Of a stretch of 64,000 nucleotides of DNA, positions 19,292 to 28,435 are shown one piece after another (position 1 is the stretch's first letter; every line of letters starts with the position of its first letter). Location: the NCBI RefSeq assembly GCF_008932115.1, contig NZ_CP044543.1:6764501-6828500 (forward strand), given 5' to 3'. The DNA comes from Bradyrhizobium betae (GTDB lineage Bacteria > Pseudomonadota > Alphaproteobacteria > Rhizobiales > Xanthobacteraceae). The position numbers and the translations under genes are program-made. The notes below the pieces were generated by a model. It had not been told where the DNA came from, ran no database searches, and was given only the letters and a program-made list of their open reading frames with translations.

Positions 19292-19666
19292 ATGTCTCGT
19301 ACTCTTGCTGTTGTTTTCTCGACCGCCGTCGCTGCGATTTCGATGACGGGCGCGGCGTCCGCCGGCTGCTACAATTGCTACGCGCCGCCGCCGTGCCAGA
19401 CCTGCTACCAGCAGCAATACGTGCAGCCGCAATACCGCACCGTCGACGAGACCGTGATGGTGTCGCCCGGCGCCACCGTCGCGCATCGCACGCCGGCGCA
19501 GTACCGCACCGTGATGGTGCCGCAGACCGTGATGGTCGCGCCCCCGGGTGTCCAGTACGAGCGCATCCCCCCGCAATACGCCACGCGCCAGCGCGTCGAG
19601 ATGGTCTCGCCTGGCTATTCCTATTACGCTCCGGTGCAGATGGGCTGCGCGTCCTGCGGCTACTGA
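19292..19666 (+). CDS. Small exported Tyr/Pro/Cys-rich protein
   Basis: A 124-residue protein with a clear signal peptide (LAVVFSTAVAAISMTGAASA). The mature part is built from short repeats: CYNCYAPPPCQTCYQQQY, then PQYRTVDETVMVSPG and AQYRTVMVPQTVMVAPPG, and it ends GCASCGY. The two near copies of QYRTV..TVMV and three Cys-x2-Cys pairs suggest a structural or surface-associated protein, perhaps disulfide-linked. No named family is recognised. It is a single gene followed by a good terminator and then tRNA-Ser. Confidence 0.7.
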   Translation: MSRTLAVVFSTAVAAISMTGAASAGCYNCYAPPPCQTCYQQQYVQPQYRTVDETVMVSPGATVAHRTPAQYRTVMVPQTVMVAPPGVQYERIPPQYATRQRVEMVSPGYSYYAPVQMGCASCGY

Positions 19667-19694
19667 GCCGATCGAAGCTCCAACCAATTCCAGG

Positions 19695-19725
19695 CGGCGC
19701 TCCTCACGGGGCGCCGTTTTCTTTT
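19695..19725 (+). terminator. Intrinsic terminator
   Basis: A 9-base GC-rich stem (CGGCGCTCC pairing with GGGGCGCCG, including one G-T pair) with a TCAC loop is followed by TTTTCTTTT. It lies 29 bases after the stop of the small exported protein gene. Confidence 0.85.
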
Positions 19726-19947
19726 GGGGCAGCAAACGAGGCCCGGCAAAGGAGGCGAATCCAAACCGGGCCTCGCAACCAGCGACGCCCTGGGAGATGT
19801 CGCCAGTGTCCGGGATTGCTGAGGGGCGTAGGCTAAGGGACCAGGCTGACGGGCGCCTGACAGATCGGGCGGCCGAAGGGAGGCGAGGGGCCAACTTCGC
19901 GTTGCCTTGCGCCGTCGACTGCGTTAAGCGACAGCCGTTCGGGACTT

Positions 19948-20037
19948 GGAAGGGTGGCCGAGTGGTTTAAGGCACCGGTCTTGAAAACCGGCGTGCCCGC
20001 AAGGGTACCGTGGGTTCGAATCCCACCCCTTCCGCCA
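19948..20037 (+). tRNA. tRNA-Ser (UGA)
   Basis: A 90-base serine-type tRNA with a long variable arm. The acceptor GGAAGGG pairs with CCCTTCC. The anticodon loop CTTGAAA presents TGA, and the T-arm has GGGTTCGAATCCC. The CCA end is encoded (20035-20037). Its last bases plus one flanking G form the left copy of the island attachment repeat, and the integrase gene follows 161 bases later. Confidence 0.95.
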
Positions 20038-20038
20038 G
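20024..20038 (+). repeat. attL: left attachment-site repeat (3' end of tRNA-Ser)
   Basis: The 15-base sequence CACCCCTTCCGCCAG covers the end of the tRNA-Ser acceptor arm, CCA and one flanking base. It recurs perfectly and in the same orientation at 58685-58699. Integration here regenerates an intact tRNA, as is usual for P4-type integrases. Confidence 0.8.
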
Positions 20039-20198
20039 TATATTGTTCTCCACTGTTCGCAGTCGTTCGAACTCCACAGCAAAATCAGTGACTTGTGCCG
20101 AAAGACTGTACTTCGCAGTTCGCCGGTGTTCTTCCTAGTCAGGTCGCTAACCGTAGTTTTTGCCCGTGTGTTCGGAGGACGGTTTTCCTGGAGGGACG

Positions 20199-21428
20199 AT
20201 GGCTGGAAGGCTCAAACCGCTCGACGTAGAACGCCAAATCAAGCCCGGTAAATACCCCGACGGCGATGGGCTCTACTTGATCATCACCGGACCAACGTCG
20301 AAGAGCTGGTCATACCGATATTGGAAAGACGGCAAGGAGCGCTGGCACGGCCTCGGCTCCTTGAAAGATGTGTCGCTTAAGGATGCGCGCCTCGCCCGTG
20401 ATGCGGCGCGCTTGCGCGTGAGGGGCGATCGCAGCACCGCCGGGGTGGACATCGTGCAGGAGAGACGGAAAGCTCGTGAAGAAGCGAAAGCCGTCGAGGC
20501 CAAGGTCGCATTGCCGACGTTCGAGGAATGCGCGGAAGCCTACATCCGAGCAAACTGGTCGACCTGGAGCGAGAAGCATCGCAACCAGTGGCCGTCCTCC
20601 CTCAAGCGCTACGCATATCCCCTCATCGGCAAGCTGATGATCCCGGAGATCAAGCCGAGCCACATCCACGATCTGCTCCAGCCGATCTGGTTGGGAAAGC
20701 GGGAGACAGCGAACCGTGTCCGCGGCCGGATCGAAACGATCATCGCGAGGAACGTGGATATCGACGATCCGGACTTTCGCAATCCAGCTGAGTTGACAAG
20801 GCAGTTGCGCGAGAAGCTTCCAAAGCGTCCCAAGCGGGTGATCCGCCATCATCCGGCATTGCCGTATACTGAGGCGCCTGCGTTTATGAAACTGCTTGCC
20901 GGTGCGTCGGGGACGGCTGCCGCCATGCTACGCTTCCTGATCTTCACAGCTTGCCGCACGAACGAGGCGGTCGAAGGGCATTGGTCTGAAATCGATCGGC
21001 CAGGCTCGACCTGGAAAATCCCCGGCGAGCGAATGAAGATGGACCAGGACCATCACGTTCCCCTGACTGATCCCGCGCTGGCGGTCCTTGACGAGATGCG
21101 CGATAGCCGCCAAGGCGAGTTGATCTTCACCAACCCCGATGGCGGAGCCTTCTCTGAAAACGCGATGCTGGCGGTACTTGATCGTCTCGGCTACGGACAC
21201 GTTACCGTGCATGGCTTCCGATCTACCTTTGCTACCTGGGCCGAGGAATGTACGGACTATCCGGATGGCGTCCGCGAGGCCGCGCTCGCTCATAAATACA
21301 AGAGCGAAACGACGGCGGCTTATCAACGTGGCCAGAAGTTGGAAAAGCGTCGGGCGTTGATGACGGATTGGGCCGCATTCCTCACAGGCAGTAATGTGTG
21401 CCATTTAAACGATCGGAGAGCAGGGTAG
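20199..21428 (+). CDS. int: P4-type tyrosine integrase of the island
   Basis: A 409-residue site-specific recombinase. The N-terminal arm-binding domain (DUF4102 type) contains KYPDGDGLYLIITG and WSYRYWKDGKERWHGLGS. A core-binding domain follows (about 100-200). The catalytic domain shows the first Arg in FTACRTNEAVEGHW, HGFRSTFATWAEE for the His-x-x-Arg box, and LAHKYKSETTAAYQRG with the nucleophilic Tyr. The start at 20199 has GGAGGGACG directly upstream. All catalytic residues are present, so it should be active on the tRNA-Ser attachment site. Integrases of this family next to a tRNA usually mark one end of the element. Confidence 0.95.
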   Translation: MAGRLKPLDVERQIKPGKYPDGDGLYLIITGPTSKSWSYRYWKDGKERWHGLGSLKDVSLKDARLARDAARLRVRGDRSTAGVDIVQERRKAREEAKAVEAKVALPTFEECAEAYIRANWSTWSEKHRNQWPSSLKRYAYPLIGKLMIPEIKPSHIHDLLQPIWLGKRETANRVRGRIETIIARNVDIDDPDFRNPAELTRQLREKLPKRPKRVIRHHPALPYTEAPAFMKLLAGASGTAAAMLRFLIFTACRTNEAVEGHWSEIDRPGSTWKIPGERMKMDQDHHVPLTDPALAVLDEMRDSRQGELIFTNPDGGAFSENAMLAVLDRLGYGHVTVHGFRSTFATWAEECTDYPDGVREAALAHKYKSETTAAYQRGQKLEKRRALMTDWAAFLTGSNVCHLNDRRAG

Positions 21429-21455
21429 GCGATCGTGCTACCGCTCTGGAGAAAA

Positions 21456-21995
21456 TCAACCATCTCCGAGCAGAAGTTCGCGATCAGCTACTCTCTGCAT
21501 CCAAGTGAGGCCTTTGAGCCTCGCATGCCATGTATGCGCATCATATTTGGTGATCCAATGAATCATGTTTTCTGGATGCAGGGAAAAACGATGCTCTGTG
21601 GCTGCCAGCTTTAGAAGTGCAGCTTCGATGGCGCTGCCGGATGCGCTTGAGGGGAGAGTCATCTGATACCGCTCACCGGTCAAACGGAAAAAGCCGAGAT
21701 CCGCCATGATTGCAAACACGTCGATCCACACATCTTCCACTGAAAGGCTGAATGCTGTGAGGTCTTTCATTAGGAGCTCCAAAAATTTGGCGGCCCCGGA
21801 CGAGAAGCAGACCTCATCGACAATTTCAACGGAGCTGATGTGCTTCTTCAGTTCTGCGTTGCGCTTGAATTGCTCCTTTAACGCTTTATCGGCAGCTGCT
21901 GCGGCCAACAACCAGCGGCCGAGAAACTCGGCTTCATCCGGCCCAGGACCTTCTACCAGAACCCACTGATTTTTATTAAGCGATGAATTAGCCAT
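21456..21995 (-). CDS. Hypothetical island protein
   Basis: A 179-residue acidic, largely helical protein beginning MANSSLNKNQWVLVEGPG. No signal peptide or membrane segment is evident. Motif-like stretches are PDEAEFLGRWLLAAAAADKAL and LHPENMIHWITKYDAHTWH. I do not recognise a family. It is convergent with the integrase (27-base gap) and reads as a proper gene with an ATG start and sensible composition, but its function is unknown. Confidence 0.6.
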   Translation of the reverse strand: MANSSLNKNQWVLVEGPGPDEAEFLGRWLLAAAAADKALKEQFKRNAELKKHISSVEIVDEVCFSSGAAKFLELLMKDLTAFSLSVEDVWIDVFAIMADLGFFRLTGERYQMTLPSSASGSAIEAALLKLAATEHRFSLHPENMIHWITKYDAHTWHARLKGLTWMQRVADRELLLGDG

Positions 21996-22469
21996 CGTGT
22001 CTGCCTACGTTCTAAACAGTTTGGTAATTGTCTGAACCGAAGAGATCATCACGGCGTGGCGATCGCCTCTTGCTCTCTCTATCCTCGATGAACCGAAAAT
22101 TGCGACCGAATGTGCTCTGTCGCAAGTTCAGAAATCACACACAAAGACCCAAGTCTTCCACATGCCGGGTACGTCGCCGACAGATCCAAGCTGCCTGAAG
22201 AACGTTTTACACAGCTGGCTACGCAAGCACACGAGGATGCTGAAGGCGGGATTGCGACTGCATTTTTTAAGCCAAACTCATGGCGCCGTTCGACGCTTCA
22301 GCCGCGACGCGTTGTCTCCGACGAAAATCGTGGATTGAGACCGTAGTTTTCGTTGGACGAGCCCAAAAGCATCAGCCGATCAACTGAATGTGGACGATGG
22401 AGTATCCCCTACGGTATTGGAATTGGGTTTCGAGTCTGATGTCTTGCGAAACGGAGAGCAGGCAGTTTC
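21996..22469. other. Intergenic region, no supported gene
   Basis: About 470 bases between two minus-strand island genes. A short plus-strand reading near 22110-22346 has no ribosome site or recognisable motif. Nothing else was found. Confidence 0.4.
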
Positions 22470-22691
22470 CTAAACTTTAGGATTGCCACGCCGATGGGCT
22501 TCTTCGCCGAGCCGTCGCTCGACATATGCTTCAATGCTGCGCCACAAGACCTTGCGCGACTTCCCCTCAAGGAAGCTCTCTAGAATGCCAGAATTGAGAA
22601 GTTCGTAGAACTTTGCTCGGCCAATCCTGAGTGCCGTCATTGTTTCCTTAGGCGTCGCGACGATTGCACGCCCGTCCCACTGAGTCGCCAT
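22470..22691 (-). CDS. Excisionase/AlpA-like small DNA-binding protein
   Basis: A 73-residue protein, MATQWDGRAIVATPKETM followed by TALRIGRAKFYELLNSGIL and SFLEGKSRKVLWRSIEAYV. This is the MerR-like winged-helix pattern of the excisionase/AlpA family: a first helix that picks a Thr-x-x-x-Leu-Gly/Arg position, then a Tyr-Glu recognition helix and a Ser-Arg-Lys wing. The ATG at 22691 is preferred; an upstream extension to 22838 would overlap the divergent gene. Such proteins promote excision or regulate the integrase of islands, which fits its position 1.3 kb from int. Confidence 0.72.
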   Translation of the reverse strand: MATQWDGRAIVATPKETMTALRIGRAKFYELLNSGILESFLEGKSRKVLWRSIEAYVERRLGEEAHRRGNPKV

Positions 22692-22790
22692 AAGCCATAT
22701 TCCCGGTTGTTTGCCATCGTTCTCTAAGGCAAATTCTCGCCGTTTTTGACCTCTTGCAGTTTGCTTGAGAGGGGTTGACGGGCCGCGATT

Positions 22791-23569
22791 ATGCAACAGA
22801 TGAACCTCCCCCAGATCCAGGTCCCGCAAGACCGTCAAAGTGCGTTCGAGATTTATCGAAAACGGCTACAATCTGTGTTGCGTACCCCGAGTGCGCTCTC
22901 TGAGCTATTGCTTGCGTACATGGCTTGGCCCCGTGAGGAGAGTGGTAGAAACCGCTGGATGGCGGCATGCAATGCTACACGCTTGGCCCACGGGAAAAAG
23001 CTTGCCGCAAGTCCCTCGGTGGACCCGTTCGGCGGGCTTGCATTAGTCGCTTCCGAGGCCCTGGCCGCAACGGTCGGCTTATTGACAGACCGTATGAAAA
23101 ATTGGGAATCAACCGCAGATGTGCTCCAAATGTTGGTGGATACGTCAGATCCCACTCTGGAGCTGCGCGGGGGCCAAGCATCTCGAAGGCCATTGAACTC
23201 TGCGCAGATGAGCAATCAGGCCGGAGCCAATCGCAAATTCGACGTTGTTGGGGTGACTTTCGGGAGGTGGCTCATTTGCTCGCGGCCGGAGCCGTTTTGG
23301 CGAAGCAGGTACCCGAGGGTGGTGGAAGCATCATTTCAGCTGCGTGGTATGCGCCAGACTCTCTTCTGGCAATTGCATCGGGGTTTCAAATATTCGGACT
23401 GGATCTGAAGCCGCATGGGCGACCGGACGGGGCGCTCCCAAGCTCGTTGTGGCGTATTCCACCTCACTGCATCCCGTATGGGCCTTGGATCGAGCGTCGT
23501 GCTCTCTCGAGCAGGCAGAAAGCAGTCCTTAGCGGGTACAAGGCGCTTAAAAAATACTCAAAGGAATGA
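22791..23569 (+). pseudogene. Frameshifted hypothetical island gene
   Basis: A gene of about 255 codons split by a one-base frameshift. The first part (from the ATG at 22791) reads MNLPQIQVPQDRQSAFEIY, FEIYRKRLQSVLRTPSALSE and TADVLQMLVDTSDPTLELRG until about 23260. After that the good coding signal moves to the next frame: REVAHLLAAGAVLAKQVPEG, SIISAAWYAPDSLLAIASGF and RIPPHCIPYGPWIERRAL, ending KYSKE at 23569. The first frame, if continued, becomes Arg/Trp-rich and stops at 23408. The product, if restored, has no recognised domain. It is divergent from the excisionase-like gene. Confidence 0.6.
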
Positions 23570-25801
23570 CCCCTCTCACCGGACTTTAGAGAGGTTACGA
23601 TCGCGAAACGATCAGCACAATCTCATCCCGCTTCTGCTGGCTAACCATCAGCTTCAAGCGCCGCGTCCATAGAGATTGTGTGTGTCGTTTGCGGGTCCGC
23701 TCGGTGGTCCCCGCCGCAACCGAACCACCACAATATTTGGGTCGCGAGAATAGCGGACGGGTTTTGATCCTGCCTTTCTTCCCGTTTGCCGGCGAGGTCG
23801 CGGTGGCCTGCTGATTGGATAAATGACAGCAGCGCGCTCGGTCGCTTACTCCCGAGTTAGAGCCGGCTACACCGGCAATCTCGCGGGCTCTCACCCTGGC
23901 GGAACGGACGACGAAGCCGCATGTCAGGTTCTCCGGCCCTGCGCGCAGTATCACGATCGGCGCGCGATATACCGAGGCAACTCATATCCCCCTGTCGGAT
24001 GGGTCCGACCCCCATTCGGAGGACCGACTGATCGCACGTCACGCGATGCCCGGATAAAGCGAGCGGAAATCGTGGTCCGAGACCGTGTCTCTTCCCTGGT
24101 GACGGGGAGGGGAGGACGACGGAGGAGGAGCTGTATCCTCAATGCAAGAGCAGCCTTACGGCGAAGAGACCGATATGCTTGCTCGGAGCTGCGCGCCGAA
24201 ATGTCTTGGCATGCGTCTGCATTGCCGGGCAGCACGTCACAAGACGCTCGCCTCAAGCTCCTTCTTCGAGGCCACTCAACGTTCAAATACTCGCGTGCGC
24301 GCACCGTGAGTCACCGCGCTGACTCACCGTGTCTCATGGGACAGTCGCCGCAATGCCGATGCACGATTCATCTGTGATTTGCGCGACTTAGGGCAGTTCA
24401 CGCCTGTGAGACAGGAGGTGGGACATGCAAGCCATGAAGGATCCGGCGAGCGTCGAGTGATCGCGGCGCAGGGCTGGAGGGCCTCAATGCTGGCGGCGCT
24501 GTGGGGGACCCAGGGCGCTTCTGCGGGCCTGTGCGGCTGCTGGAGACCGGCACCGGCGGCGATGGGTCCCTGTCCACAAGCGCGCCCGCGCCTTTTCGAT
24601 CAACATGGCGCTGGAGCTGTACGGGGAGCCCATCCATGTCGGGCTGACGTGGGACACCCACCAAGCGCTGTGCGTGAGACCGGGCGCCATGCCCGAGGGG
24701 AGGCTACGTCCTCCGATGATACAGTACAAACCGGCCTAGGGTCTCACCCAGCAAGAGATACCCGCCCTTATGGAGCAGGCGCCACGCGATCCGGGCCAAG
24801 CTCAACTGGCCTGCACCCTAACCGAGGCGGCTGCGCCATGAGGCAGCTGTGGCGCGTCCCGGGCTCTGTCTGGAGCCTCGGCTCTGCCATCATCCTGACC
24901 CGGCTACTCGCTAGGAATCAGGTTCGGCTGTGGCAAGGCCGCACGAAACACGGTCCGATTCGTGATCGAGCTGAGACCAGGGCGTCTGCGAGACACCCGT
25001 GCCGTGGGACCGCGGCGGCATTTGATGGCAACCGCATAGCAACAGCTATGCCAAACGAATAGCAACGGCATGGCAAATGCCATAGGAGACGACGTATACG
25101 AGTGGCGCAGCGTCGTGAGCCAGCCATTGCACCGGCGGCCGGACTGCCCCGGCGGTCTATGGCGCGATCGTCGTGCTGGAGCTCAATCTCGTGCGTTCTC
25201 TTGTGGCGCGCTGCCGGGCTGCGGCAGACCGGGCTGCCGCTCGGCGTGGCGGCACGAACATCCGTTGCCGTCGCCTCCGCCATCATTCCGGCGCCCGATG
25301 GAGAGCGCGCCGAGGCTCGCGTGGCGCGTCCTAGGCTCGGTCTGGAGCTTGTGTGGCACTTGCATCGTGCTCAACGCCGGCTATCGGCTAGGACCAACGT
25401 CGGCTACGGCAAGGGCGCGCGAGGACTGGTAATCGAGTTTAGACAGGGCCCAAATATGGGATAGAGGCAACATCTGATCCCAACCGAAGCCATTGGCTAA
25501 GCCACTGGCATCCTACTGGCATAGGAGACGGCAAGGGCCACACAAGAGGCGGCTGCATCGGCAACTTGGCGGGCAACTACGATCACACCCGCGAGGAGCT
25601 GGAAATCAGGCCGGCGAGACACCGCGAGTCACCGCGCCGCCTCAGATGAGACAGGTGTCTCAGGCTTCACTCGGCCGAAAACCCAGTTTGGAGAAAGACT
25701 TCGCGTGAGACACCCAGCCGATTGGCCGGTGAGACACCCCGGGGGGATGCAAACCTATGCCCCTGAGTAACGAGTCGCTCAGCGCGTGAGTGCTTCCCGC
25801 T
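23570..25801. other. Long decayed, repeat-bearing zone without supported genes
   Basis: About 2.2 kb with no convincing coding sequence on either strand. Open readings (for example 23823-24377 and 24379-25062) have shuffled composition and no family motifs. Two diverged copies of one segment can be seen: one around 24838-24920 (translating WRVPGSVWSLGSAII) and one around 25315-25400 (WRVLGSVWSLCGTCIVL). The phrase CATAGGAGACG also occurs twice (about 25081 and 25520). Short TGAGACA/TGTCTCA motifs are frequent and are listed separately. The zone looks like a duplicated, degraded gene array or an old replication/regulation region. Confidence 0.45.
24330..25739. repeat. Recurrent TGAGACA/TGTCTCA motif
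   Basis: The heptamer TGAGACA or its complement occurs at 24330-24336 (minus), 24407-24413, 25647-25653, 25656-25662 (minus), 25706-25712 and 25730-25736. The pair at 25647-25662 forms a perfect palindrome with a 2-base centre. The last two are in longer direct copies of GTGAGACACCC (25705-25715 and 25729-25739) spaced 24 bases start to start. Near-copies GCGAGACACC occur at 24988 and 25614. It could be a protein-binding site array, but no protein is known for it. Confidence 0.5.
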
Positions 25802-26287
25802 TCAACCCATCCATGTTCCTGGTGGATGCCGCTCGTCGCGCGCTTTCCTTGACTCTATCATCGTATCGTAGGCACGTCTTAGCTCGGATCCGAGCGGCGC
25901 CTGGGCTCCGTCCTGGTTGCATTCGGGCATAAAGGCGAAGCCGAACGCTCGCTTTAGCTCCCGTTCGTATGCCTCAATGGCCGAATGGTACTCCGCGAAA
26001 TAGTCCCGAGCTGCGCCCTGGAACGGATCAGTAGGCTCTTCGGGGGAGCCGGTAAGTATTCCATTCAGAGCCGAGTTTGGTTGCCCAACATCTTCAGTCT
26101 GCTCTGCCGAAAGACGTGTTACAGGGGCGACATCAGCGGCCAATTGTTTGCGGGCTTTCTCGGCCAACCGCAGGAACACATTCGCCATGCGAGCCTGCTT
26201 CTCCGCTTTTTCTGGATCGGGCTCAACCTCGCATCGAGCCTGAAGTCGCCTGGCCATTTCCAAATGTTGTTCCGGTTTGAATCGCAT
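25802..26287 (-). CDS. Hypothetical helical protein
   Basis: A 161-residue soluble protein. The N-terminal third (MRFKPEQHLEMARRLQAR, then KAEKQARMANVFLRLAEKAR) is amphipathic helix. A Pro/Ser/Glu-rich linker follows, and then a second helical part (FAEYHSAIEAYERELKRAFG). The ATG at 26287 has GAGGGGAG upstream. No family is recognised. It lies 30 bases downstream of the metalloprotease-like gene on the same strand, so the two are probably cotranscribed. Confidence 0.6.
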   Translation of the reverse strand: MRFKPEQHLEMARRLQARCEVEPDPEKAEKQARMANVFLRLAEKARKQLAADVAPVTRLSAEQTEDVGQPNSALNGILTGSPEEPTDPFQGAARDYFAEYHSAIEAYERELKRAFGFAFMPECNQDGAQAPLGSELRRAYDTMIESRKARDERHPPGTWMG

Positions 26288-26317
26288 CGCCAAACTCCCC
26301 TCTGAGATGCACGCAGA

Positions 26318-27256
26318 CTAAGGGCATGATGAAATTTCGAATCTGCTGATGAGAGAACCAGAACGGTCCCGGTACTCATACGCATAAACTGCGCCCGCAT
26401 CGATCTTCATCCGGTGCTTAGCGCATGCAGCATCGCGTAATCTCTGCTCACGGCCTGTCAAATCGAGCTGAGTTGGTCGGGTGACGAGGAACGTCTTGGT
26501 CAGCGAAAAAAAGCCAACTTGTGCCTCGACTAAGGTAATGTGGGAGTTTACTGCTCTTGGCACCAGCAGGGCGGCGGCTTCAGCTTGTAGGAGCTTGTGA
26601 AGCTCAATTTTCGAATTTATTTTTCCGTTGGCCCACATCGAAAGCGCAATGACAATCGCGACCACTGGCCGCGGGAAGCTTTGAACAAAGACAGACAGCG
26701 CGCGCGCGATGCGGAAACGGGTTGGCACCAAAATTCGGACGGCAGCGCTCAGCTCCGATGACGTCAAATATCCGAGTGTGCCTTTCGACGTATGCGCGGC
26801 GACCATATAGAGGCGGCTGAAGCCAAGGAGCATGGCCGTAAGGTCGACCGCCTTTTCTTCCTTACGCAACGGATGATAGATAGAATCCAGGACGACATGC
26901 GACAGTTCATGCGCAATCGCGATTGCGACCTTATCGTAGCTGTTCTCTTCGAGAAATTCTTTGCGAAGAAACATTCTAATCGAAAGCTTCTTAAACTCAG
27001 CGCTGCCGTAGAACGGCATGTTGGCTGGTATCTCGACCCAGGCCGGAGTTTGAGCCATTCCCTTGGGGCCACCGCTGTTTACCCAGCCTACCAGAAGGCG
27101 GACGTCAAGGTTCATGGCTCTCCGGATAAGGCGCACCATGCCCTCGTAGTCCCGCAACCGGTGCAGAGCTCTCAACTTCCGTGCCGGGATGGGCGAGACA
27201 TGAGGAAGATGCTGCTGCAGCTGGGCGATGAAGGATGCAACATCTATGTCGGCCAC
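26318..27256 (-). CDS. Putative zinc metalloprotease with an HExxH motif
   Basis: A 312-residue protein. The catalytic-type motif AIAHELSHVVLD gives His116, Glu117 and His120. An acidic segment KEEKAVDLTAMLLGF follows about 15 residues later and could supply the third zinc ligand, as in the M48-like arrangement. A hydrophobic stretch (RPVVAIVIALSMWANG) lies near residues 195-212, and the C-terminal part contains REQRLRDAACAKHRMKIDAG. The start is a GTG. Its substrate is unknown. It is likely cotranscribed with the downstream small helical protein. Confidence 0.65.
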   Translation of the reverse strand: MADIDVASFIAQLQQHLPHVSPIPARKLRALHRLRDYEGMVRLIRRAMNLDVRLLVGWVNSGGPKGMAQTPAWVEIPANMPFYGSAEFKKLSIRMFLRKEFLEENSYDKVAIAIAHELSHVVLDSIYHPLRKEEKAVDLTAMLLGFSRLYMVAAHTSKGTLGYLTSSELSAAVRILVPTRFRIARALSVFVQSFPRPVVAIVIALSMWANGKINSKIELHKLLQAEAAALLVPRAVNSHITLVEAQVGFFSLTKTFLVTRPTQLDLTGREQRLRDAACAKHRMKIDAGAVYAYEYRDRSGSLISRFEISSCP

Positions 27257-27392
27257 GACACCGGCTCGCCTGAATCCCGCGCGTTAGATGTACCCATGTG
27301 CATCTGCGACGACTTCAGCCTGACCGAGCGGACGTTCGCCCTTGGACGTTCGCGCAAGGCTTTTCTGAGTGCGGTCTCAACAACCCGTACCG

Positions 27393-27701
27393 CTATCGAC
27401 AGGTTGTGATGCTATAGCCATCGCCCAAACCGATAGTAGTGCACGTGATTCCTCCGTCGCTCGCGTGAGCTTTTCCGGAATCCGCCGGCACCGCGAATTG
27501 CGAAAAGTCCAGCGCGGGCGCGTTCTCTTCCTCTTTCTCTCGCCGTATTTGCCGCGCTCTTTCCCGCTGGTAATCTTCCGTCACAGATCTCGCCAAGTCA
27601 GAGGTAGCCGCACGGGGATCAAAGTCGACGCTCTGAGCTTCTACTGGCGAACCAACATGAAGCACGACCACCACGGACAAAGCGAAAATTGCAAAGCGCA
27701 T
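27393..27701 (-). CDS. Small exported protein, unknown function
   Basis: A 102-residue product with a signal peptide (MRFAIFALSVVVVLHVGSPVEA). The mature part has a charged helix (YQRERARQIRREKEEE) and ends with a Cys pair (ITCTTIGLGDGYSITTC). No family is recognised. It is divergent from the XRE regulator, separated by 77 bases, and upstream of the metalloprotease-like gene by 136 bases in the same direction. Confidence 0.6.
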   Translation of the reverse strand: MRFAIFALSVVVVLHVGSPVEAQSVDFDPRAATSDLARSVTEDYQRERARQIRREKEEENAPALDFSQFAVPADSGKAHASDGGITCTTIGLGDGYSITTCR

Positions 27702-27778
27702 GAACTATTCCTCCACAACCGTCGAATGTAACTTAAAAGCGGTCGCCTTAAAAGCGGTGTTGCGTCGAAATTGCGGGG

Positions 27779-28006
27779 GTGAAACGAACCCACAAAGGCC
27801 CGCTTCGGGACATCATGGCGAAGAACATGCGTCGCCTTCGCGCAAAGCGTGGGCTCAGCCAGGAGGCTTTGGCCTATGAGTGCGGTATCAACCGGACCTA
27901 CCTGAGTGGCGTTGAACGATCTGAGCGAAATGTCTCAATTGACAATATCGCTCGCATAGCCCGCGGTCTAAAGATCGAGCCTTATCTCCTCCTGAAGGAT
28001 GACTGA
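27779..28006 (+). CDS. XRE-family transcriptional regulator
   Basis: A 75-residue protein that is almost entirely a Cro/C1-type helix-turn-helix domain: NMRRLRAKRGLSQEALAYEC, INRTYLSGVERSERNVSIDN and IARIARGLKIEPYLLL. It begins with a GTG; an ATG twelve codons later is possible. Small XRE proteins of this size often act as controller proteins of restriction-modification or defence operons. It is the nearest gene upstream of the helicase operon (430 bases), in the same direction. Regulation of that operon is inferred from position only. Confidence 0.9.
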   Translation: MKRTHKGPLRDIMAKNMRRLRAKRGLSQEALAYECGINRTYLSGVERSERNVSIDNIARIARGLKIEPYLLLKDD

Positions 28007-28435
28007 CTCCATTTCGCGCGGCCTGCAGGCACGCTGGATTATCAAGAATGTCCGCCAGTGCGCCTGACTCACTGCGCGTGTACCGCAGGGCCTTCGACAG
28101 CGCGCATCAAGCTCAAGCCGGGTGCTGCCAGTTCTTGAGCTTGATCCAGAATTCACCGGCCGCGCTAGGGTCAGCGGAACGGGGCTCCTCCGAACCGGTT
28201 GGACCATGCCTTTGAAAAATCTAACGTTTCCCCTTGCGGGGAAAGGGTCGTATTTGGTATCCACGCTAACAAGCTACGATTCTAATTCCGCAGCCCCCCT
28301 GAGCAGAGAGTGCTGCAGCGCGTCTATCAAACAAGACCCGCCGACGCTAAGATTGCAATATGCTGGTCGGATATCTCCATAGTTTAGGTGGCAAGTAGCG
28401 TGTTTTCCTCTGAAGACATGTGCTAGCCGTCTTCC
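28007..28435. promoter_or_regulatory. Upstream region of the defence operon with a 12-bp inverted repeat
   Basis: These 429 bases have no supported gene. A perfect 12-base inverted repeat, ATCAAGCTCAAG (28106-28117) and CTTGAGCTTGAT (28134-28145), is separated by 16 bases. A smaller hairpin (TTTCCCC, loop TTGC, GGGGAAA) lies at 28227-28244. The first could be an operator for the XRE protein or a terminator stem after its gene. Confidence 0.4.

Noticed and set aside
24379..25286. Frames of 227 and 122 codons on opposite strands in the decayed zone
   Set aside because: They overlap each other, have no motif or ribosome site, and their composition matches random high-GC DNA with frequent Pro/Arg/Ala.
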